A stretch of 33,051 nucleotides of DNA from Nitrospirota bacterium (lineage in GTDB: Bacteria > Nitrospirota > Leptospirillia > Leptospirillales > Leptospirillaceae): NCBI GenBank assembly GCA_021816465.1, contig JAKAYF010000018.1, forward strand, positions 1 through 33,051, given 5' to 3'. The position numbers and the translations under genes were made by a program. The notes under the pieces are model-generated. The model saw only the letters and a program-made list of their open reading frames with translations, did no database searches and had not been told where the DNA came from. Positions 1 to 8,172 of this stretch are shown piece after piece; position 1 is the first letter of the stretch, and every line of letters starts with the position of its first letter.

Positions 1-2
1 CC

Positions 3-47
3 GATCTATCCGGTTTTGTCCTTGTCTTCTTGGCACTATTCGGCTAG
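3..47 (+). CDS. Possible C-terminal tail of an upstream gene (partial)
   Basis: Frame 3 is open from the window edge to a TAG at 45-47 and encodes a short hydrophobic tail (DLSGFVLVFLALFG). This could be the last membrane segment of a protein whose body lies outside the window. Fourteen residues cannot identify a family, and the frame may be open by chance. Confidence 0.2.
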   Translation, partial: DLSGFVLVFLALFG

Positions 48-98
48 TATTTCTGGAATCAGTGATGCTTTGGCCGGTGTTAAACCGCAGTCAGCCGA

Positions 99-119
99 CC
101 CCTGCGTTTTTCTCAGGGG
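99..119 (+). terminator. Small hairpin upstream of mdh, possible weak terminator
   Basis: CCCCTG at 99-104 pairs with CAGGGG at 114-119 around a 9-base loop. A short T run follows after several intervening bases (cgtatcgttttt). It could end an upstream transcript before mdh. The stem is only six base pairs and the T tract is not adjacent, so this is tentative. Confidence 0.3.
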
Positions 120-178
120 CGTATCGTTTTTGAGTTGATCAGACCGAATACTTATCCGTTTATTGAAGGGAGGGGCTT

Positions 179-1135
179 TTGGGCCAGAAGAAAAGAAGGA
201 CAGTCTCTATTATCGGGGCTGGAAATGTAGGCGCCACAACCGCCCAGAAGATCGTTGAAAATGGGTTGGCGGATGTCGTCATCCTCGATGTGAGAGAAGG
301 AATTGCCCAGGGCAAGGCTCTTGATATGCTCGAGTCCGGGCCTTTGCTGGGTTTTGACACCAGAGTGACAGGTTCAGGAGACTACGCTGATATCGAAGGC
401 TCATCGGTTGTTGTTGTCACTGCGGGATTTTCACGCAAGCCAGGAATGACGAGAGACGATCTTCTCCATAAAAATGGCGAGATCATGATCGAGATTTCCG
501 AAAAAATCAAAAAACATGCGCCCGAAGCGATTGTCATTATGGTGACAAACCCCATGGACCTGATGGCTTATACCCTCTGGAAGGTGACAGGGTTCAAGCG
601 GGAGCGTGTGATCGGAATGGGCGGGGCGCTTGATTCCTCCCGTTTTGCCTACTTTGTCAGTGAGGTCAGCAAGACATCGGTTTCGAATATCCAGACGCTT
701 GTTATGGGTGGACATGGTGATCTGATGGTGCCGCTTCTTAATTTCTCGACGATTTCCGGAGTTCCCCTTCCCAAGGTTCTCGATCCCAAGGTCCTTGACG
801 GACTGGTGGCACGAACCCGGGACGGTGGCGGCGAGATTGTCCGGCTGATGAAGGATTCCTCTGCCTATTTTGCGCCTGCGGCGGCCGTTTATCTGATGAT
901 CGAGTCCATTCTTCACGATCGCCACCGGGTTGTTCCCTGTTCTGTCTACCTTGAGGGAGAGTACGGTGTTCAGGGGGCTTTTTCAGGAGTTCCTGTCCGT
1001 ATCGGAAGCGCCGGTCTTGAAGCGGTTATCGAGCTCCCCCTTTCGGATGCTGAAAAGACCGCCTTTGCGGCATCCGTTGAGGCCATTCGTGAGGGTGTTG
1101 CCTCCCTTCACAGGCATTTTCCCGATAAGCTTTGA
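179..1135 (+). CDS. mdh: Malate dehydrogenase (NAD-dependent, LDH-like type)
   Basis: Interconverts malate and oxaloacetate with NAD(H) in the cytosol, as part of the TCA cycle. The 318 residues match the usual LDH-like MDH length. The nucleotide-binding loop GAGNVG is at residues 13-18. The substrate loop SRKPGMTRDDLL has Arg86 and Arg92; an Arg at that second position favours malate, where lactate dehydrogenases carry Gln. The TNPMDLM block and the catalytic His179 in GGHGDL are also present. The start is a TTG just upstream of the Rossmann strand, behind a purine-rich GGGAGGGG ribosome binding site at about 169-176; no in-frame ATG lies before the GAGNVG loop. It precedes the lptCAB-rpoN block on the same strand with a gap of about 50 bases. 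The annotation is secure; the exact first residue is less so. Confidence 0.95.
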   Translation: MGQKKRRTVSIIGAGNVGATTAQKIVENGLADVVILDVREGIAQGKALDMLESGPLLGFDTRVTGSGDYADIEGSSVVVVTAGFSRKPGMTRDDLLHKNGEIMIEISEKIKKHAPEAIVIMVTNPMDLMAYTLWKVTGFKRERVIGMGGALDSSRFAYFVSEVSKTSVSNIQTLVMGGHGDLMVPLLNFSTISGVPLPKVLDPKVLDGLVARTRDGGGEIVRLMKDSSAYFAPAAAVYLMIESILHDRHRVVPCSVYLEGEYGVQGAFSGVPVRIGSAGLEAVIELPLSDAEKTAFAASVEAIREGVASLHRHFPDKL

Positions 1136-1186
1136 TGCCTCATCCATCCGGATCCCTGGGATGATGCTCTCTCTGGAACTTGCCTG

Positions 1187-1783
1187 ATGGCAGGTGTTTC
1201 CGGTTGGCGGGCAATTTTTCAGAACAAGCCTTTTGTTTTATTCCTGGCCGCAATTCCGATTGCACTGACGCTTGGTGGGCTCGGATATATTGCCCACCGC
1301 CATGTTGTTTCCCGGGGGACCGTTCCGGTTGACAGCCATCCGGTTCCGCATGCGCAGGTGGTGATATCGGGGTTTCTGTACACGCGGTCGGTTGACGGTC
1401 AGACAAAATGGTTTATCAGGGCACAAAAAGCATCAATCGGCAAAGGGGAAGCGACAACCAGTCTCTGGAATCTTTCGGCCCATATCCTTGTAAAGCCGGG
1501 GCTTGTTCTTGATATATCGGGAGACAGGGGTGTGATCGACCAGATATCCCATCAATTCTATGTCAAGGAAAATCAGGTACCTGTTGCCGCCCGCTTTTCG
1601 AATGGTCTCGTCATTGTTTCAGGCCGTCTCGACTATGATGACAAGACTGATGCAATCCATACCGATGGACAGGTTTTGATTCTGGGCCATGCAATGACTA
1701 TTCACGGCAGGGGACTTCATTCCACGCCGAAAAAGCAGTTTTTCCAGCTTGATGAAGGAGTACGGGCTGTATTTGCGGGCTGA
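1187..1783 (+). CDS. lptC: LptC-like LPS export protein, inner-membrane anchored
   Basis: LptC passes lipopolysaccharide from the LptB2FG transporter to LptA in the periplasm. The protein has 198 residues, one hydrophobic segment at about 15-36 and then a periplasmic part with beta-rich alternation. The clause VSGFLYTRSVDGQTKWFIRAQKA (about residues 60-82) resembles the opening of the LptC/YrbK fold, where the text typically reads as a property of the substrate-binding jellyroll. Sequence conservation in this family is low, so the call rests mainly on size, topology and position directly before lptA-lptB-rpoN, the classic order. The ATG at 1187 has only a weak ribosome binding site. The 3' end overlaps the longest reading of the following lptA frame. 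Confidence 0.8.
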   Translation: MAGVSGWRAIFQNKPFVLFLAAIPIALTLGGLGYIAHRHVVSRGTVPVDSHPVPHAQVVISGFLYTRSVDGQTKWFIRAQKASIGKGEATTSLWNLSAHILVKPGLVLDISGDRGVIDQISHQFYVKENQVPVAARFSNGLVIVSGRLDYDDKTDAIHTDGQVLILGHAMTIHGRGLHSTPKKQFFQLDEGVRAVFAG

Positions 1784-1811
1784 GTTCCAGAGAAGATCCT
1801 CGAGTAATGTC

Positions 1812-2411
1812 ATGACACATTTTCTTTCGGTCCGGTCTTCCTGCCGGATGTTATGGGTTGTTCTGGTTTTCTGTACGCTTTTTTCCCAGGTCTGTAATGC
1901 GGCAACGGGTGCTCCACCTGCGGCCCATGGGGAAGAACCTCCTGTTGTGACCATCATCAATTCGGACCACATGCTTGCTGAAAATATTGAGAACAAGATT
2001 CACTTTTCAGGCCATGTGCATCTGGTCAAAGGCCATCTGAAGCTGACAGCGGATACGCTCGATGTTTTTTTTGTTCCTCCCGGCAAAGGGGGAACACTGA
2101 TGGAAAACATGCAGGGAAAATCCGGGTCGCAGAAGATCCAGACCATGGTGGCGAGGGGGCATGTTGTGATCCTGAAAGATCTTCGGCAGGCTTTTGCAGG
2201 GAAGGCGGTCTATATTGAAGCAAGCCATCTTTTTGTCCTCACCGAGTTGCCTGTGGTGATCGAAAATGGTGATAGAATCTCCGGGGAGAGGATTACTTTC
2301 TTTACCAGGATCAACAAAAGCCTTGTTCAGGGCCATGGCCTGATGCTTCTCAATGGAAAAGGGAGCCGGAAGAAAGATTCCCCCACCAGTCCGGGGAAGG
2401 GAGCGCCGTAA
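1812..2411 (+). CDS. lptA: LptA/OstA-like periplasmic LPS transport protein
   Basis: LptA forms the periplasmic bridge that carries LPS to the outer membrane. From the ATG at 1812 the protein has 199 residues, starting with a signal peptide (basic start, hydrophobic MLWVVLVFCTLF core, likely cleavage after CNA). The OstA-type pattern follows: NSDHMLAENIENKIHFSGHV, then LTADTLDVFF, with later beta repeats such as VIENGDRISGERITFFTR. An upstream TTG/ATG at 1749/1752 in the same frame would add about 20 residues that overlap lptC and delay the signal peptide. I prefer 1812, though neither start has a strong ribosome binding site. The stop codon is directly followed by the lptB ATG, so the two genes are probably translationally coupled. 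Confidence 0.82.
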   Translation: MTHFLSVRSSCRMLWVVLVFCTLFSQVCNAATGAPPAAHGEEPPVVTIINSDHMLAENIENKIHFSGHVHLVKGHLKLTADTLDVFFVPPGKGGTLMENMQGKSGSQKIQTMVARGHVVILKDLRQAFAGKAVYIEASHLFVLTELPVVIENGDRISGERITFFTRINKSLVQGHGLMLLNGKGSRKKDSPTSPGKGAP

Positions 2412-3152
2412 ATGGCCATCACTGTTTCAGACCTGAAGAAGAACTATCGAAAAAGGTGGGTCGTGGGCGGGGTGAACCTGAATGTCTCCCAGGGGGAAGT
2501 CGTTGGTCTTCTGGGGCCCAACGGCGCGGGAAAGACAACGACGTTTTACATGATTGTCGGACTGGTCAGGCCCGATGGAGGGCGCATCCTGATGGATGAT
2601 GACGAGATTTCCCATCTTCCTGTCCATATGAGGGCCAGGAAGGGAATCAGCTATCTTCCCCAGGAAAGCTCCATTTTCCGGAAGCTGACCGTTTCTGAAA
2701 ATATCATGGCTGTCCTCGAGTATATGGACCTTTCGAAATCGGAACGCCAAAGCCGGCTTGAAACACTCCTGGGCGAGCTGAATATTGCCCACCTGACAAA
2801 GAACAAGGCGTACACTTTATCCGGCGGAGAAAGAAGACGGGTCGAAGTGGCCAGGGCCTTGGCGACGAAACCGAGATACATACTGCTTGATGAGCCTTTT
2901 GCAGGTGTTGACCCCATCGCTGTGATCGATATCCAGAAAATCATCGCGGACCTCAAAAGGCGGGATATCGGGGTTTTGATCACCGACCACAATGTTCGGG
3001 AAACGCTTGAGATCACTGACCGGGCCTACGTGATCAATCAGGGGATGATCCTTGAAGAAGGAACTCCATTTGAAGTCGCGAACAGTCCGAAAGCCAAGGC
3101 ATTCTATCTGGGAGAGAAGTTTACGTTGAACACTCCGGCAGGGGATTATTGA
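2412..3152 (+). CDS. lptB: LPS export ABC transporter ATP-binding protein LptB
   Basis: ATPase of the LptB2FG complex, which extracts LPS from the inner membrane; it sits on the cytoplasmic face. The 246 residues contain the Walker A motif GPNGAGKT (35-42), the signature LSGGE (about 137-141), Walker B with switch glutamate [11 protein letters not shown] (about 156-166) and the H-loop ITDHN (about 191-195). The FAGVDPIAV phrase is characteristic of LptB. The ATG follows the lptA stop without a gap, and the stop overlaps the rpoN start (TGATG). The permease genes lptF/lptG are not in this window. Confidence 0.96.
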   Translation: MAITVSDLKKNYRKRWVVGGVNLNVSQGEVVGLLGPNGAGKTTTFYMIVGLVRPDGGRILMDDDEISHLPVHMRARKGISYLPQESSIFRKLTVSENIMAVLEYMDLSKSERQSRLETLLGELNIAHLTKNKAYTLSGGERRRVEVARALATKPRYILLDEPFAGVDPIAVIDIQKIIADLKRRDIGVLITDHNVRETLEITDRAYVINQGMILEEGTPFEVANSPKAKAFYLGEKFTLNTPAGDY

Positions 3153-4648
3153 TGATTCGGCAATCGCTGGAAATCAAGCTCGGGCAGAAGATGATCCTGA
3201 CGCCCCAGCTCCAGCAGTCGATACATCTCCTGATGCTTTCCCGTCTGGACCTTGTCGATGAAATGATCGAGGAGGTTCAGGTCAACCCGCTTCTTGAAAT
3301 GCTGGAGCCGGGGGAAACGGCCTTTCCCGACGGTGAGGATTTTTCAGGTGACGCGGGCGCAGCCAGCGACTCGTTCGTCCAGGAAGAGATAGACTCGTGG
3401 GACGTCGATGCCTCAGCGACAAGGGGCGATCCTGAAGACCAGCCTTCCGACCCGCTTTCAACCTGGGAGCATCCAATGCTCGAGGGCCTTGATGCGGCGG
3501 ACAGCTTTCGCGATGAACAGCTCAATCGCGAAGAGCCCACCACCGAATATTCCTACGAAAAATTCCTGGCAGGGGGAACATCCCTTGAGGAGCATGTCAA
3601 CTGGCAGCTTTCCTTCTCGGACTTGAACAGCCGGGAAAGAGATCTGGCCTCCTACCTTGCGGGGAACCTGAACGAAGATGGCTACCTGCAGATCTCCGAG
3701 GAGGAAATTCCGGAGGAACTTCTTGATGGAGTTTCTTTTGGGCATGTTCTTTCCGTTCTCCAGGAATGTGATCCTCCGGGCGTCGGGGCCAGAGATCTTC
3801 GCGAATGCCTTTTGATCCAGGCAAGACAGCTCGATCTTGTGGACTCTCTTGTCTGGAGGATCCTGTCTGAGTGCATGGATGAGTTTCTGGCATCCCAGTT
3901 CAAGTCCATCATGAAAACCCTTCAAGTGACGGAAGCCGAACTTGAATCGGCAATGGCCATCATCCGGCGTTTTGAGACCAAGCCCGGCCGCCCTTTTGAT
4001 CAGGATGCGCCGACGGCCATTGCTCCGGATGTGCTCTTTCGCGATGCAGGTGGAGGAGAGATCGAGGTCAGCTTGATCGAGTCGGGCATCCCCAGGGTCA
4101 GGATTCACCCGACATATCGGGATCTTCTGAAAAACATGAAAAAAGATGACGATTCAAGGGCCTACTTTGAGGACAAGCTGAAAAATGCCCAGTGGTTCTT
4201 GAAAAGCATTGAACAAAGGAAAAAAACCATCCTTCGTGTTGCCGAGGCGATCTTGCGCTATCAGAGGGATTTTTTCTTTCAGGGCCCATCCGCCTTGAAA
4301 CCCCTTGTCCTTAAAACAATAGCCCAGGATCTTGGCCTTCACGAATCGACCATATCGAGGGTGACAAACAAGAAGTATGCCGATACACCGTTCGGTCTGA
4401 CCGAGTTGAAGTTCTTTTTTTCCGGTTCAATCGCCTCGTCCAATGGAGGGGATCATTCCTCCGTGAGCGTTCGGGAAAAATTAAGGGAGGTCGTTCGAAA
4501 AGAAAATCCCGAACATCCTCTCTCCGATCAGGACATCATGGACGAACTCGCAAAGGAGGGGATCGTTATCGCCCGGAGAACGGTGGCAAAATATCGCATG
4601 GAGCTTGATATACCTCCTGTCAACAAAAGAAAAAAATTGGCTCGCTGA
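3152..4648 (+). CDS. rpoN: RNA polymerase sigma-54 factor RpoN
   Basis: Alternative sigma factor for promoters of the -24/-12 type, which need enhancer-binding ATPase activators. The protein has 498 residues. Region I starts at residue 1 and is rich in Gln and Leu (SLEIKLGQKMILTPQLQQSI). An acidic region II follows at about 45-125, then the core-binding domain. A helix-turn-helix (LGLHESTISRVTNKKY) is at about 392-407, and the RpoN box ARRTVAKYR is near the C-terminus. I start at the ATG at 3152, which shares its A with the lptB stop; a TTG three bases earlier is also possible. The order lptA-lptB-rpoN-hpf is conserved in many diderms. Confidence 0.97.
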   Translation: MIRQSLEIKLGQKMILTPQLQQSIHLLMLSRLDLVDEMIEEVQVNPLLEMLEPGETAFPDGEDFSGDAGAASDSFVQEEIDSWDVDASATRGDPEDQPSDPLSTWEHPMLEGLDAADSFRDEQLNREEPTTEYSYEKFLAGGTSLEEHVNWQLSFSDLNSRERDLASYLAGNLNEDGYLQISEEEIPEELLDGVSFGHVLSVLQECDPPGVGARDLRECLLIQARQLDLVDSLVWRILSECMDEFLASQFKSIMKTLQVTEAELESAMAIIRRFETKPGRPFDQDAPTAIAPDVLFRDAGGGEIEVSLIESGIPRVRIHPTYRDLLKNMKKDDDSRAYFEDKLKNAQWFLKSIEQRKKTILRVAEAILRYQRDFFFQGPSALKPLVLKTIAQDLGLHESTISRVTNKKYADTPFGLTELKFFFSGSIASSNGGDHSSVSVREKLREVVRKENPEHPLSDQDIMDELAKEGIVIARRTVAKYRMELDIPPVNKRKKLAR

Positions 4649-4678
4649 GTTCCTTTTTTGTGAGGCGCATGGACGGAA

Positions 4679-4702
4679 ACGGAAAATCGGACGATTTTCC
4701 GT
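4679..4702. repeat. Perfect palindrome abutting the hpf promoter
   Basis: ACGGAAAATCG at 4679-4689 and CGATTTTCCGT at 4692-4702 form an 11-base-pair perfect inverted repeat with a 2-base centre. Its last base is the first base of the TTGACA hexamer at 4702. It could be a protein binding site controlling the promoter, or a hairpin ending the rpoN transcript. The bases after it are not T-rich, so an operator is at least as likely as a terminator. Confidence 0.55.
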
Positions 4703-4730
4703 TGACATCTTCTCTGGCACGATCTAAGTT
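4702..4730 (+). promoter_or_regulatory. Putative sigma-70-type promoter for hpf
   Basis: A consensus -35 TTGACA (4702-4707) is followed after 17 bases by TAAGTT (4725-4730), a weaker -10. The position, about 260 bases before the hpf start, implies a long leader. The -10 matches only half of the consensus, so confidence is moderate. Confidence 0.45.
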
Positions 4731-4802
4731 ATGGTCATCTGTATTTTGGGAGACTTTTCGGACCTCATTTGGTTCCTGACGATGGCATTCTGGTGCCTCA
4801 GG

Positions 4803-4836
4803 GGGCGGGCCATGGGGGTTCTTTTCCTGCCCGCCC
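4803..4836 (+). other. Strong GC hairpin in the hpf leader
   Basis: GGGCGGGC (4803-4810) pairs perfectly with GCCCGCCC (4829-4836) around an 18-base loop. The gene-free stretch 4649-4988 (340 bases) otherwise holds the promoter and palindrome listed separately and a second small palindrome, GATGGAT-G-ATCCATC, near 4931-4945. No T tract follows the GC hairpin, so it is not a classic terminator. It may be a regulatory or stabilising leader structure. Confidence 0.4.
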
Positions 4837-4988
4837 TGATCGGGTTTCACGTCTTCCGGCACTTGTGCGGAGATAAAGGATGTTCTGTCTTTTTTGGGTT
4901 CTCGTGCCGAAAGCGCATATGCCTGGGCAATGATGGATGATCCATCGAGGTTGTTTTGATAAAAACTGAAAGGAAAGGGAGAGACCGG

Positions 4989-5507
4989 ATGCAAACACTG
5001 ATGACTGCACGACACATGGAGCTTACAGAGGGTATCAAGGAACGAATGAATGAAAAAATGTCCGTCCTTGACCGGGTTGCTCCAGAGAACAGCCATGCGG
5101 AAATAGTGATGTCGGTTGAGAAAATTCGGCAGAAGGTTGAGGTGACGCTCCATGCAAATGGTCGGATCATCCATGCCGAGGCGGTTACAAACGACCTGTA
5201 CGGTTCCATGGATCTTGTCATTGAAAAACTCCAGCGCCAACTGGTCAAATTCAAGGAGCGGCTTGGCCACAACCGGACGACAGGCGTTATGCCCGTTCCG
5301 AATGAGTCCCCGGCTCCCAGGACTCTTCCTCCCCTGGTCAAGAGCAAGCGTTTTCCCGTGAAGCCGATGAACCAGGATGATGCCATTTTCCAGATGGAGC
5401 TCCTGGACAAGGACTTTTTCCTTTATCTCGATTCCTCGGATCAGGTCATGATGTTGCTCTATCGGCGACGTGACGGAAGCCTCGGCCAGATTCGGCCGGA
5501 ATACTAG
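4989..5507 (+). CDS. hpf: Ribosome hibernation promoting factor, long form
   Basis: Binds the 30S decoding region and promotes inactive 100S ribosome dimers when growth slows. The 172 residues comprise an N-terminal S30AE domain (about 1-95, MQTLMTARHMELTEGIKERM onward) and, after a Pro-rich linker, the C-terminal dimerisation domain of long HPFs (about 120-172, including DDAIFQMELLDKDFFLYLD). The ATG at 4989 has the purine-rich site AAAGGAAAGGGAGAG in front. A TTG at 4956 in the same frame lacks this and would add 11 non-conserved residues. The gene sits between rpoN and rapZ, the usual neighbourhood, and probably has its own promoter at 4702-4730. Confidence 0.92.
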   Translation: MQTLMTARHMELTEGIKERMNEKMSVLDRVAPENSHAEIVMSVEKIRQKVEVTLHANGRIIHAEAVTNDLYGSMDLVIEKLQRQLVKFKERLGHNRTTGVMPVPNESPAPRTLPPLVKSKRFPVKPMNQDDAIFQMELLDKDFFLYLDSSDQVMMLLYRRRDGSLGQIRPEY

Positions 5508-5525
5508 AAGTCATTGGAGAGGGAG

Positions 5526-6392
5526 ATGGACCGGACGCATTTTTTATTCGTAAGCGGTCTTTCCGGAGCAGGAAAAAGCCATGCGATTCAGGTCCTCGAA
5601 GATCTGGGCTATTTTTGTGTCGAAAATCTTCCTCCTCCATTGCTTTCAACCTTTGCGGATCTTCTGGCCCACAGTGTCCCGGCAATCACAAATGTGGCCA
5701 TTGGCATCGACATTCGGGAACGGGGTTTCCTCGATGTCTTTCTCCGCTTTTACGAAGACCTCAAAAGTCAGGGAAAAAACTCCGAGATTCTTTTTCTTGA
5801 AGCGGACGATCCCGAGCTGATCCGCCGCTTTTCCGAGACCAGAAGGCCGCACCCACTTTCAGGGTCCACAGGAATCTCGCTTGTGGAAGCCATACAGAAT
5901 GAGCGGGAGAAGCTGGCCTCCCTCAAGGCACGGGCCGATCGCCTGATTAATACAACCGGGGTGAAGACCTCGGATCTGAAGACCATATTGTTCAAGCTTT
6001 ACGGCCATGGTCATGATCATAAGGGGCTGAAGCTCTTCATCATGTCCTTTGGCTTCAAGTACGGAATTCCCATCGAGTGCGACATGGTTCTTGATGTCAG
6101 GTTTCTTCCGAACCCGTATTATGTTTCCGAGCTCCGGGAAAAGACAGGGCTTGACGAGCCGGTCTGCAGGATGGTTTTTGAGGAAGGAGGAGACTCTTTT
6201 CTTCGGGAACTGCAGTCGTTTCTCTCCTATCTTCTTCCTAAATATATTTCGGAAGGCCGTTCTGTTTTTACTCTCGGGCTGGGATGTACGGGCGGGAGAC
6301 ATCGTTCTGTCGCACTGGCACAGGCTTTGGGCGGAGAATTACTGGAAAAAGGATATGACATGCGGGTCGTTCACCGGGATTTGGGGAAATAA
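5526..6392 (+). CDS. rapZ: RapZ/YvcJ-family nucleotide-binding protein
   Basis: RapZ proteins bind ATP/GTP. In enterobacteria RapZ is an RNA-binding adaptor that guides decay of the sRNA GlmZ and so controls amino-sugar synthesis; whether that role applies here is unknown. The 288 residues start with Walker A GLSGAGKS (11-18) and the family block EDLGYFCVENLPP. The conserved C-terminal domain contains FTLGLGCTGGRHRSVA and ends in HRDLGK. The ATG at 5526 follows GGAGAGG; an earlier in-frame TTG at 5514 overlaps that ribosome binding site and is less likely. The stop codon overlaps the next ATG by one base (TAATG). Confidence 0.93.
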   Translation: MDRTHFLFVSGLSGAGKSHAIQVLEDLGYFCVENLPPPLLSTFADLLAHSVPAITNVAIGIDIRERGFLDVFLRFYEDLKSQGKNSEILFLEADDPELIRRFSETRRPHPLSGSTGISLVEAIQNEREKLASLKARADRLINTTGVKTSDLKTILFKLYGHGHDHKGLKLFIMSFGFKYGIPIECDMVLDVRFLPNPYYVSELREKTGLDEPVCRMVFEEGGDSFLRELQSFLSYLLPKYISEGRSVFTLGLGCTGGRHRSVALAQALGGELLEKGYDMRVVHRDLGK

Positions 6393-6985
6393 TGGATTGT
6401 TGTGAAAGAGATCATCGCAAGATTGCTGGAGGCCTTTCCGGTGTGGGAGGCATGGCTTTTTTTGTCTCCGTTCTGGCCTGTTCCCTCTTGACCTTGTCAG
6501 GGTGCTCTTCTGCACCCAAGAAAAAGCAGATTTACTCCTATGAGCTTCCATGGTCGGGAAGTTCAATTCATGTCGAGAGCCTGACGCCGACTCCTCCGGG
6601 AAAGTTCATGGATGGAAACGCCAGGCTTTCCGCCTATCTGAAGGATCTTGAATCGAACAAGGAGAAGATGATCCAAAAGATCAGGACGCTCTCCCTTTCA
6701 GGACATCAGACAGTGGGCGATGCGATGGCCGTTCAACCGGCACTCGTCAGGAGAATTGACCTGTTCTTGAACCAGTCGAGGGTTACTTCAGTGGAGAATG
6801 TCCCTGGAAAAGGAATTCTGGTTGCCCAGAGCGTCTATTTGGGTGCCGATTTCCAGTCGCTTCTCGGTGTGACACTCCACCTTGTTCCCCATAAAAAGAA
6901 AAAGAAGCTGGGACCAGACAATACAAAGCCGGGCGGTGGCGCCGGCGGTGGAGGCGGTATGCCAATGATGCCGATGATGCCTTGA
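6392..6985 (+). CDS. Predicted lipoprotein with Gly/Met-rich tail
   Basis: I do not recognise the family. The 197 residues start with a type II signal peptide: basic N-terminus, hydrophobic stretch from about 21, lipobox LSGC with the lipidated Cys near residue 38. A charged, helical middle follows (AYLKDLESNKEKMIQKIRTL). A mixed region (LFLNQSRVTSVENVPGKGILVAQ) precedes a lysine-rich segment (KKKKK) and a low-complexity Gly/Met/Pro tail ending MPMMPMMP. The start overlaps the rapZ stop and the end overlaps the aroC start, so it belongs to the operon. Secretion as a lipoprotein is well supported; the function is open. Confidence 0.8.
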   Translation: MDCCERDHRKIAGGLSGVGGMAFFVSVLACSLLTLSGCSSAPKKKQIYSYELPWSGSSIHVESLTPTPPGKFMDGNARLSAYLKDLESNKEKMIQKIRTLSLSGHQTVGDAMAVQPALVRRIDLFLNQSRVTSVENVPGKGILVAQSVYLGADFQSLLGVTLHLVPHKKKKKLGPDNTKPGGGAGGGGGMPMMPMMP

Positions 6986-8172
6986 TCCGGTTCCTGACAG
7001 CGGGTGAGTCACATGGTCCGGCGCTGGTTGGAATGATTGAGGGAATTCCATCGGGGTTGCCCCTTGATGCGAAGATGCTCGGAGAAGATCTTGCGAGACG
7101 AAAGATGGGCTATGGCAGGGGTGGCCGGATGCGCATTGAAACGGACGAGGTCCGCTTCCTGACCGGTGTGCGTCGCGGAGTCACGATCGGGAGCCCGATC
7201 ACCGTTATCCTTGAAAACAGGGATTTCTCCCACTGGGAGGATGATATGGCTGTCGAGCCCCGGAGCGGAGAACCCGGACGCCAGGTCCTGATTCCCCGTC
7301 CGGGTCATGCGGACTATGCTGGCGGGATCAAGTACGGACAGCACGATCTCAGGAACATCCTGGAGCGGGCCAGCGCCAGGGAAACGGCCATGCGGGTCGC
7401 ACTTGGAGGCGTTGCCCGCCAGTATCTCCGACAGCTTGGCATTGATGTCGCGTCCTTTGTTGTCGAGATCGGGGGAGTTTCCATGAAGTCTTCCGATTTT
7501 GAAACCCCGGATTTCACCGAGCTTCGCTCCAGCGTGATGTCCTCGGAGGTTTTTTGCCCGGAGGTTGAGGCGTCTCTTGCCATGATCGAGGCGATTCGGA
7601 CCGCCAAGAGAGAAGGGGACACTCTGGGTGGGGTCTTTGAAGTCAGGACCACCCCCCTTCCCGTGGGACTCGGGACCTATACACAGTGGGATCGCCGCCT
7701 CGACGGACTTCTTGCCCAGGCAATGATGAGTATCCAGGCGATCAAGGCCGTTGAGATCGGACTCGGGATGGAAGGCGCGAGAAGACATGGCTCAAAGGTC
7801 CATGATGCCTTTTTGCCATCGACGCCAGGATCGCCTCCTCTGCGACCGACCAATGGAGCTGGCGGTCTTGAGGGGGGGATGACCAACGGCCAGCCCCTCA
7901 TTGTCAGGGCCGGCATGAAACCCATCTCCACCCTCTACAACCCGCTTCCATCCGTCAACATCCTGACCGGAGAGGCTGCTCCTGCCACGATCGAACGCTC
8001 GGATACCTGTGCGGTTCCTGCGGCATCGGTGGTCGGTGAGGCGATGGTTTGTCTGATTCTGGCCCAGGCCGTATCCGAAAAGTATTCAGGCGACTCGATC
8101 GGAGAGTTGAAATCCCACATGGAGGCTTCCGGGCGACTTGACAGACTGTATTACCCCGGGAACACTGTTTGA
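6982..8172 (+). CDS. aroC: Chorismate synthase
   Basis: Catalyses the last step of the shikimate pathway, 5-enolpyruvylshikimate-3-phosphate to chorismate, with reduced FMN as catalyst. The 396 residues carry the family signatures: TAGESHGPALVG at the N-terminus, RRKMGYGRGGRM at about 39-50, the block ERASARETAMRVA at about 130-142, and late FMN/phosphate-loop residues (RSDTCAVPAASVV). The start is TTG in a TTGA overlap with the preceding stop. The C-terminal stop overlaps the aroK ATG. Placement before aroK and aroB makes a three-gene aromatic cluster. Confidence 0.97.
   Translation: MIRFLTAGESHGPALVGMIEGIPSGLPLDAKMLGEDLARRKMGYGRGGRMRIETDEVRFLTGVRRGVTIGSPITVILENRDFSHWEDDMAVEPRSGEPGRQVLIPRPGHADYAGGIKYGQHDLRNILERASARETAMRVALGGVARQYLRQLGIDVASFVVEIGGVSMKSSDFETPDFTELRSSVMSSEVFCPEVEASLAMIEAIRTAKREGDTLGGVFEVRTTPLPVGLGTYTQWDRRLDGLLAQAMMSIQAIKAVEIGLGMEGARRHGSKVHDAFLPSTPGSPPLRPTNGAGGLEGGMTNGQPLIVRAGMKPISTLYNPLPSVNILTGEAAPATIERSDTCAVPAASVVGEAMVCLILAQAVSEKYSGDSIGELKSHMEASGRLDRLYYPGNTV

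Noticed and set aside
4715-4730. TGGCAC as a sigma-54 -24 element ahead of hpf
   Set aside because: The matching -12 position reads AAGTT and lacks the required GC; the TTGACA-N17-TAAGTT reading is better.
4731-4940. 69-residue ORF in the hpf leader
   Set aside because: It begins at the presumed transcription start, has no ribosome binding site, and its frame passes through the strong GC hairpin; more likely leader RNA than a gene.
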